Positions 8,279 through 12,601 of a stretch of 12,601 nucleotides of DNA are shown one piece after another (position 1 is the first letter of the stretch; each line of letters starts with the position of its first letter). The notes below the pieces were generated by a model, which saw nothing but the letters and a program-made list of their open reading frames with translations, had not been told where the DNA came from and did no database searches. The position numbers and the translations under genes were made by a program. The stretch comes from Solimonas sp040377605 (GTDB lineage Bacteria > Pseudomonadota > Gammaproteobacteria > Nevskiales > Nevskiaceae), in contig JBEIOK010000076.1 of NCBI GenBank assembly GCA_040377605.1, forward strand, positions 1-12,601. The letters run 5' to 3'.

Positions 8279-8354
8279 GTCATGCCGCGCGGCAGCGAAG
8301 CATCTACGTTCGGCGCGTAACGCCGCCAGATGCTTCGCTGGCGCTCAGCATGAC
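8279..8354. repeat. Imperfect inverted repeat (27-bp arms) of a common intergenic family
   Basis: The left arm 8279-8305 and the reverse complement of the right arm 8328-8354 agree at 24 of 27 positions. Key motifs are CAGCGAAGCATCT in the left arm and AGATGCTTCGCTG in the right arm, with GTCATG at the left edge and CATGAC at the right edge. The spacer is 22 nt. The core resembles GTCATGCTGAGC...GCGAAGCATCT intergenic repeats seen in many bacteria (recalled, not searched). It lies between the operon's last stop codon and its terminator and could act as an mRNA 3'-end stabilising fold or a REP/MITE-like element. Confidence 0.8.
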
Positions 8355-8423
8355 GGCGTGGCTTTTCTGGTGGTGAAGGCTTCTCGCGCCGGTGGGTTGC
8401 GATCCCCAAGCCTCTCCGGCCCT

Positions 8424-8457
8424 GCGGTGGCGACGAAACCCGTCGTCACCGCTTTTT
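8424..8457 (+). terminator. Rho-independent terminator after the receptor/autotransporter/OMP operon
   Basis: GCGGTGGCGACG (8424-8435) pairs with CGTCGTCACCGC (8441-8452) over 12 bp, including one G-U pair, around the loop AAACC, and is followed directly by TTTTT (8453-8457). It lies about 180 nt after the OMP stop codon and separates the operon from the next gene. It also means the next gene needs a promoter within the about 66 nt between the T-run and its start, or read-through. Confidence 0.87.
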
Positions 8458-8523
8458 GTGTCCTTCGGTATTCTTGATCGGAGCGGTTGGGTCGGGGCCG
8501 CAGATCGACAGCCGGGGGGAGAC

Positions 8524-9417
8524 ATGAGCCGCAGCGAAAGGGGGAACAGGACCATCCTGTTCCTGGTGGTACTGGTGGGCGTGCTGATTGTGGGGATCTG
8601 GATCGGGGCGTGGTTTGTCGGCGCACAGAAAGCCATCTTCAGCGGGCTCACCAACGAGCCGCTGGCGGATGTGTTCAGCAGCATCAACGCGTTGTTCGCC
8701 GGCCTCGCATTCGGCGGTGTCATCATCACGATCTACGTGCAGATCCGTGAGTTGCAGGACACCAAGGAAGAGCTGCAGAAGACTGCACAGGCCAACGCTG
8801 ATATGGCGGTTGCCAATCTGGCGCTGGCGCGGCTGTCCGACGAGCGCTCGGTCATGGATCTCTTTCAGGTCTATTGCAGCGAGTATTTTCAGACGGTCAA
8901 GAATGCTTCGATGAGCGTGCTGATCCCCTGTGTGGCGAGCAAGGCCTACGGTGATTACGTGGTGAGCCGCCTGCTGGTCGCGGGGCAGTTGCCGTTTCCG
9001 GATCACTGCTGGGAGCGCGTCTCCCAGGCGACCTACAGCAAGAGCCTGGAAGCGTTTCGTGCGGCGGATCAGCATCATCGGTACAAGCTTGATGAGTTGA
9101 TCAACTTCTTCGCAATGCTGACCGGCCGCGCGAATGCCAAGGAAGCAGTGAGCCGCTGTGACTTTTCATATTCCTGGTGGCGGCCGCTGCTGTGGATGCT
9201 GGCGATTCAGCAACGCAATCGGTTTGATGCCGATCCGGAGATTCGCCGCTTTGCAACGCCGCTCTATCTGACGGACGTCGTGCGCAAGCTGGACGAGAGC
9301 TATGGCTTCACGCCGTTTTCGAGTGACCGTGAGATGTGGCAGTTCTTCATCAGCCACCCCAAGGTCCAGGGCTATGGCATGGACCCCGCCTACCGGCAGC
9401 TGGCGGGTACTGCTTAG
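8524..9417 (+). CDS. Two-helix membrane protein with coiled coil and cytosolic helical domain; family uncertain
   Basis: A 297-aa protein. Two transmembrane helices at about residues 10-33 and 52-73 are followed by a short coiled coil (ELQDTKEELQKTAQ, about 76-89) and a helical soluble domain with an LDELINFFAML...SWWRPLLW region (about 189-224). Helix-helix-coiled-coil followed by such a domain recalls putative abortive-infection or DUF4760-like membrane proteins, but I cannot assign a family and claim no defence function. The frame is open further upstream (a start at 8392 is possible), but that would run through the terminator at 8424-8457. The ATG at 8524 has a purine-rich GGGGGGAG just before it (8514-8521), with a rather short spacer, and gives a sensible positively charged N-terminus, MSRSERGNR. 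No T-run terminator follows the gene. Confidence 0.8.
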   Translation: MSRSERGNRTILFLVVLVGVLIVGIWIGAWFVGAQKAIFSGLTNEPLADVFSSINALFAGLAFGGVIITIYVQIRELQDTKEELQKTAQANADMAVANLALARLSDERSVMDLFQVYCSEYFQTVKNASMSVLIPCVASKAYGDYVVSRLLVAGQLPFPDHCWERVSQATYSKSLEAFRAADQHHRYKLDELINFFAMLTGRANAKEAVSRCDFSYSWWRPLLWMLAIQQRNRFDADPEIRRFATPLYLTDVVRKLDESYGFTPFSSDREMWQFFISHPKVQGYGMDPAYRQLAGTA

Positions 9418-9758
9418 CGCCGTGAATCCGCGGGCACTGCAAGGGGACGCAAGACACCCTCAGGCGATTGTGGGCTGCGCTCTTTCTCGTCAGTGATCGG
9501 GTGACGAGGAGGGTTCGGCGCATGCAACGTGATGGCTCATGCTCCGGCGCTCATTCAGTCCCAGTCAAGCTTCTGTCCATCTGTCGTAGGAAATATCTGT
9601 TTCTTTGGAACGCTGTCCCCATTTGCTTGTCCCTGTACGGTCGCTTGCAGTACAAAGCGAGCCTGCCTCAACGAAAGGCAGTGTAGCCAGCCGAATACAA
9701 CGATCCAGCGAGCGGCCGCGCCACACCGGGGTTCTGAAAATAATGAGGATCTGCAGAC
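9418..9758. other. 341-nt gene-poor intergenic stretch, possibly decayed element
   Basis: No credible gene is visible. The short open frames here lack ribosome sites and domain-like composition. Base composition between about 9540 and 9670 looks less GC-rich than the neighbouring genes. A 7-bp inverted repeat CTCGTCA/TGACGAG lies at 9486-9492 and 9502-9508. On the - strand around 9609-9623 the text AAATGGGGACAGCG resembles the AATGGGGACAG words that often border REP-associated tyrosine transposase elements, so a degraded remnant is possible but unproven. A weak promoter candidate for the following lipoprotein gene is also here. Confidence 0.5.
9627..9656 (+). promoter_or_regulatory. Weak sigma70-like promoter candidate for the lipoprotein gene
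   Basis: TTGTCC (9627-9632) and TACAAA (9651-9656) each match four of six consensus bases and are separated by 18 bp. Transcription would start near 9663, leaving a leader of about 95 nt before the ATG at 9759. The match is modest and such pairs occur by chance. Confidence 0.3.
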
Positions 9759-10850
9759 ATGAAGCGCTATACAAGAATGACATCCCTGGCCGGTGCGATG
9801 GCGGCGGGTGCGATGCTGATGGGCTGTTCGTCGGACGATAATCTCGACCGTTTCGAGTTTCCCAATTTTCCGTCGATTGCCATGGCGGGCGCGGATGAGG
9901 ATCGTCGGGCCGACGCCGATCTGACGGGCGATGCATTGGCCTATCAGGCCGCGCTGATCTACGAGACCACGCTGAACTTCCGCGATTACGACGCGATCGA
10001 GCGTCCGTTGACCGACGAGCCCAACGGACGCACGGATTGCGCGCTGGACGGCTATGTTCATCACGATCGCTTCACGGCGCCGTATTCGGGCTCGTTCGGC
10101 GAGGGGCCGGTCGATGCCGAGGCGGTGACGGCTTATGGCTGCACAGTGGCCGACACCGAGTACAACGCCGCCGGTGAGCGTGCCGTGGTGGGCAAACTGA
10201 CGTTCTTCGAGGACGAGATCGACTGCGATGGCGTCGACTGTACGATTTCGTACAACAGCTATGTGAGCCCGGATTTCCCGTATCGCGTGCAGTATTTCGG
10301 TCCGGCCGGCGCCGGGCAGAACGAGCGTCTTCGCGTCGAACTCTATGGCGTGACGGTTGATGGCCCCGGTGAGCCGATCGAGGTCGGCGGCACGGCCCGC
10401 GCGGTGCTGGAGCGGACCCAGGATCTGCTGGTCACTAACGCGATCGGGCTGGTGTCCGATGCCGGCGTGGTCAGCGACCAGACGGTCTTCACGCTGAAGA
10501 TGGATGGCGGCGCGAGTGGCTCGTTCGTGCGCCGCGAGATCGCGGGCGTCAATCAGCTGCAGCTGGAGGGCGCCATTGGCTCGGGCTCCACGCGGGATGA
10601 CGCCTGTGTCGGCGGCCGCTTCCAGGTGGAGACGGTGGCCAATCTGGCGGTTGACGCCGGCAATATCGTCACCGGCGCGCTGGCGCTGACCAGCGGGACT
10701 GGCGATGACGCGCAGGAAGCGAGCCTGGTGTTCCAGCCCAACGGTGACGTTACGGTGACGGATGCCGACGGTGCGACGGACACGCTGACCCGGGCTGCGC
10801 TGGAAGCGCTGCGGACCACCTGCTTCCAGACGGTGGTGGCCAAGCGCTGA
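9759..10850 (+). CDS. Putative lipoprotein of unknown family
   Basis: A 363-aa protein with a type II signal peptide: a basic start (MKRYTR), a hydrophobic Ala/Gly/Met core and the lipobox LMGC with lipidated Cys23. An Asp pair (SSDD) sits just after the Cys. The mature part is acidic and strand-rich, with repeated beta-type phrases in the C-terminal half (GGTARAVLE, SLVFQPNGDVTVTDADG). Besides the lipid Cys it has six cysteines, including CDGVDC, so periplasmic or surface disulfides are likely. I recognise no named domain. The ATG at 9759 has GAGGA (9745-9749) at a 9-nt spacing; the ATG at 9777 would shorten the n-region. The gene appears monocistronic, being followed within 30 nt by a strong terminator. 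Confidence 0.85.
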   Translation: MKRYTRMTSLAGAMAAGAMLMGCSSDDNLDRFEFPNFPSIAMAGADEDRRADADLTGDALAYQAALIYETTLNFRDYDAIERPLTDEPNGRTDCALDGYVHHDRFTAPYSGSFGEGPVDAEAVTAYGCTVADTEYNAAGERAVVGKLTFFEDEIDCDGVDCTISYNSYVSPDFPYRVQYFGPAGAGQNERLRVELYGVTVDGPGEPIEVGGTARAVLERTQDLLVTNAIGLVSDAGVVSDQTVFTLKMDGGASGSFVRREIAGVNQLQLEGAIGSGSTRDDACVGGRFQVETVANLAVDAGNIVTGALALTSGTGDDAQEASLVFQPNGDVTVTDADGATDTLTRAALEALRTTCFQTVVAKR

Positions 10851-10878
10851 GACCCGGCGCCCGGGCGCAATCCCCCAA

Positions 10879-10905
10879 CGGCCCTGTGCGAACAGGGCCG
10901 TTTTT
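10879..10905 (+). terminator. Rho-independent terminator of the lipoprotein gene
   Basis: CGGCCCTG (10879-10886) and CAGGGCCG (10893-10900) form a perfect 8-bp stem with loop TGCGAA, extended by A-T pairs at the base and followed by TTTTTCTT. An outer CCCCC (10872-10876) can also pair with the G-run beginning near 10909. It is 28 nt after the lipoprotein stop codon. It is a clear intrinsic terminator. Confidence 0.93.
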
Positions 10906-11029
10906 CTTGGGGGGTGTGGCGTGTTTTGCGGATGGTTTGGCGCGGATGCTCAAGCCGCTGGTCGGGTGACTGGGGTAGTTTGGCGCGTGCTCCTCGGGGG
11001 GAGGGGCATCCCGCTTTACATTCGTGACC

Positions 11030-12025
11030 ATGAAAATGAAATGGCCTGCTGATCCGCTGCGCGCAATCCTGGGTCGTGACGAGCCTGCCGAGGTTCCGGC
11101 GGCGGTCGCGGTGGAGACGCCTCGGCGGGAGCCGCGGCATCCGGCCCAGGGCGAGGAACGCCCGGCGCTGCACACCTGGTTCAATGCGCTAGTGGTGGCC
11201 GGTCCGGCTGCGGCGGTCGAGGCGCTGCATCAGTCGTTGACCCACACCCAGCCGCTGCCGTGGCGCGCCACGGAAGAGGTGGAGCGCGAGGTCGTGCATC
11301 TGGCGATGGTCCGCTCCGGCCGGCGCATCGAGGCGCTGTCGCTGGAAGACGTGCTGCAGGCCTGCGAGGCCGTCGAGCAGCGGCATCTGATCGACAACGC
11401 GACGCTGGAGCGTCACTTCCGCAATCTGTGGCACACCTCGGCGGCCTACTGCCGTCAGTACATGCGCGGCCTGCTGGCGCGCAAGCCCGGCGACGGGCAC
11501 GGCCGCGCGGCCGCTGCCGCTGGCGGTCTGTTCCGCGAGGGGTTTTCGCTCACGCGCATCGTGCTGCCGCCGTTTCGCGTGCTGCAGGGCTCGTACCGCT
11601 ATGCCGGCCGTACCTGGTGCCTGCGCAACTGGGGCACGCCGGAAGACGCGCACCTGGTCGGTCGCCGCGCCGAGACGCTCGCCGATGGCCAGCGCCTGAT
11701 GATCTATGAATTCGAGACCGTGGAAGGTGCGCCGCTCGGTGCGCTGAACCGGCTGGTGCAGCGCTATCCGGCGCTGACCTTCTCCTGTGTCTGGGCCGAT
11801 GGCGACACCGGCAGCCGCCACGCGCTCAGCGGCCACCACGGGCGGCCGTCTGCGCTGCGTGCGTTGTCGGCCGTGGGCGTGGATGCCGACGGCCTGACGG
11901 CAACGGCCAAGCGCGAGATCAGCCGGGTCGCGCGGGATTCGGTGTTGCCGGTCGTCGCGCCCGAGGGCTTCGGCGCGGCTGGTTTTGGCGCCGAGTTGCC
12001 GCGGGCGCAGGCCGCGGGGGCCTAA
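11030..12025 (+). CDS. Api92/DUF1281-like ferredoxin-fold domain protein, possibly leaderless
   Basis: A 331-aa protein. The segment TWFNALVVAGPAAAVEAL (about 49-66) and the later block FSLTRIVLPPFRV...LRNWGTPEDAHLV...LMIYEFETVEGAPLGAL...YPALTFSCVW (about 172-255) resemble the ferredoxin-like domain of Api92/YubB (DUF1281) proteins, which read N-TLxVSGP ... ENWGTKWDA ... FxTAWxPP ... FPxLTF. Those proteins come from phages and plasmids and have no well-defined activity. Here the first strand is separated from the rest by about 100 mostly helical residues (about 78-168), and both ends are disordered and Ala-rich. The ATG at 11030 is chosen over the GTG at 11024; the only Shine-Dalgarno-like run (GGAGG, 11000-11004) is 19-25 nt away, too far for normal use. 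The frame is closed upstream at 10976. The family call rests on recalled motif similarity. Confidence 0.65.
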   Translation: MKMKWPADPLRAILGRDEPAEVPAAVAVETPRREPRHPAQGEERPALHTWFNALVVAGPAAAVEALHQSLTHTQPLPWRATEEVEREVVHLAMVRSGRRIEALSLEDVLQACEAVEQRHLIDNATLERHFRNLWHTSAAYCRQYMRGLLARKPGDGHGRAAAAAGGLFREGFSLTRIVLPPFRVLQGSYRYAGRTWCLRNWGTPEDAHLVGRRAETLADGQRLMIYEFETVEGAPLGALNRLVQRYPALTFSCVWADGDTGSRHALSGHHGRPSALRALSAVGVDADGLTATAKREISRVARDSVLPVVAPEGFGAAGFGAELPRAQAAGA

Positions 12026-12601
12026 GCGCCCTTGAGCCGCGCCAGCGTCTCGCGGTAGGGCCGCAAGCCGGCCCACAGCAGCAGCACCGCCGCGCCATTG
12101 GCTGCGCCGGCGACGATCAGCATCGACCAGCGCACGGCGTTGTCGTCGGCAAAGACATAGTCGGTGATCAGCGCCACCGCCGTCGGCCCGACGCCGAGTC
12201 CCACCAGATTGACGATGAACAGGTAGACCGCCGACGCCTGGCCGCGCATGCGGTTGGGCACGATCTCCTGGATCGCGGCCGGGGCCGCGCCAAACGGCAT
12301 GCCGAGAAAGAACACGGCCGGCGCCAGGGCGATGAAGGCGACCGTCGGGTCCATCGCCAGCAGGAAGGGCAGGTGCGTCACGATGGCGCCCACCGCCGCG
12401 ACCAGCCCCACGCGCAGGCCCGCATCGGTCCGGCCCTGCTTGAGCCAGCGGTCCGCCAGGCGGCCGCCGAAGACGATGCCGGCGCAGCCGAAGACCAGCA
12501 CGATCAGGCCGTAGGTGACGCCGACCGATCCGGCATCGAGCCCGAAGCTGCGGATGAAGAAGGTCGGCACCCAGGCACCTGCGCCGTAGGAGCAGAACGC
12601 G
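12022..12601 (-). CDS. MFS transporter, spinster-like, C-terminal half (5' end beyond window)
   Basis: The frame is open from the right edge (first full codon ends at 12600) to TAG at 12024-12022, giving 192 residues. It begins AFCSYGAGAWVPTFFIRSFG, typical of the start of the second six-helix bundle, and contains the MFS loop motif GGRLADRWLKQGR and the stretch VPNRMRGQASAVYLFIVNL, with GLGVGPTAVALITDY right after. These resemble spinster-family MFS permeases of proteobacteria. About six transmembrane helices (TM7-12) are visible, with a short cytosolic tail ending LARLKGA. The GTG at 12570 is an internal valine, not a start. The substrate cannot be told from this half. It is convergent with the upstream + strand gene and the stop codons overlap. 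Confidence 0.93.
   Translation of the reverse strand, partial: AFCSYGAGAWVPTFFIRSFGLDAGSVGVTYGLIVLVFGCAGIVFGGRLADRWLKQGRTDAGLRVGLVAAVGAIVTHLPFLLAMDPTVAFIALAPAVFFLGMPFGAAPAAIQEIVPNRMRGQASAVYLFIVNLVGLGVGPTAVALITDYVFADDNAVRWSMLIVAGAANGAAVLLLWAGLRPYRETLARLKGA

Noticed and set aside
8392..8523. Upstream extension of the two-helix membrane protein to an earlier start at 8392
   Set aside because: The added 44 residues would be encoded across a clear Rho-independent terminator, and the ATG at 8524 gives a normal membrane-protein N-terminus with a purine-rich run before it.
9486..9508. CTCGTCA/TGACGAG inverted repeat after the two-helix protein as a terminator
   Set aside because: The stem is only 7 bp with a 9-nt loop, and no T-run follows on either strand.
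10935..10987. Direct repeat GTTTGGCGCG at 10935-10944 and 10978-10987 as an operator pair
   Set aside because: Ten bases of GC-rich text repeated 43 bp apart can arise by chance, and no promoter core accompanies them.
11189..12076. 295-residue open frame on the - strand opposite the Api92-like gene
   Set aside because: Arg/Gln/Ala-rich composition, no domain-like pattern and overlap with both the + strand gene and the transporter 3' end mark it as a shadow frame.
12022..12570. GTG at 12570 as the start of the transporter gene
   Set aside because: The frame continues upstream to the window edge with clear transporter sequence (SYGAGAWVPTFF), so this GTG is an internal valine codon.

Overview
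The window is GC-rich Gram-negative DNA. Every complete coding region carries features of an envelope-bearing proteobacterium: signal peptides, a lipobox and outer-membrane barrels ending in an aromatic residue. The FecR / STN-TonB receptor pair, the spinster-like MFS transporter and the REP-like intergenic palindromes suggest a gammaproteobacterium, perhaps of the Nevskiales/Xanthomonadales side. That placement is an inference from gene style, not from a marker gene.

Left part (1-8460): a cell-surface-signalling locus. It opens with the 3' part of a FecR anti-sigma regulator; a FecI-type sigma factor would be expected just left of the window. A 394-nt non-coding stretch follows, holding a REP-like palindrome and a separate 10-bp hairpin. 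Then come three tightly spaced genes on the + strand: a very large TonB-dependent receptor with an STN signalling domain (1251 aa), a type V autotransporter with a beta-helix-like passenger (885 aa, 12 nt downstream), and a small outer-membrane beta-barrel (247 aa, 27 nt downstream). A good Rho-independent terminator at 8424-8457 closes this unit. The likely logic is that a ligand on the receptor signals through its STN domain to FecR and a sigma factor, which switches on the receptor together with two further surface proteins. The ligand is unknown. Disulfide-prone cysteine pairs in the receptor loops and in the autotransporter passenger, and an acidic loop in the small barrel, are the most distinctive features.

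Middle part (8461-10905): a two-helix inner-membrane protein with a coiled coil and a cytosolic helical domain (297 aa, weakly reminiscent of putative abortive-infection membrane proteins). A 341-nt gene-poor and possibly degenerate intergenic stretch follows, then an unrecognised lipoprotein (363 aa) with a strong terminator right behind it.

Right part (11024-12601): a 331-aa protein with a likely Api92/DUF1281-type ferredoxin-like domain, usually met in phage and plasmid contexts, apparently interrupted by a helical insertion and lacking a usable Shine-Dalgarno. It converges on the C-terminal half of an MFS transporter on the - strand, and the two stop codons overlap within four bases. No tRNA, rRNA, CRISPR array or intact transposase was seen.
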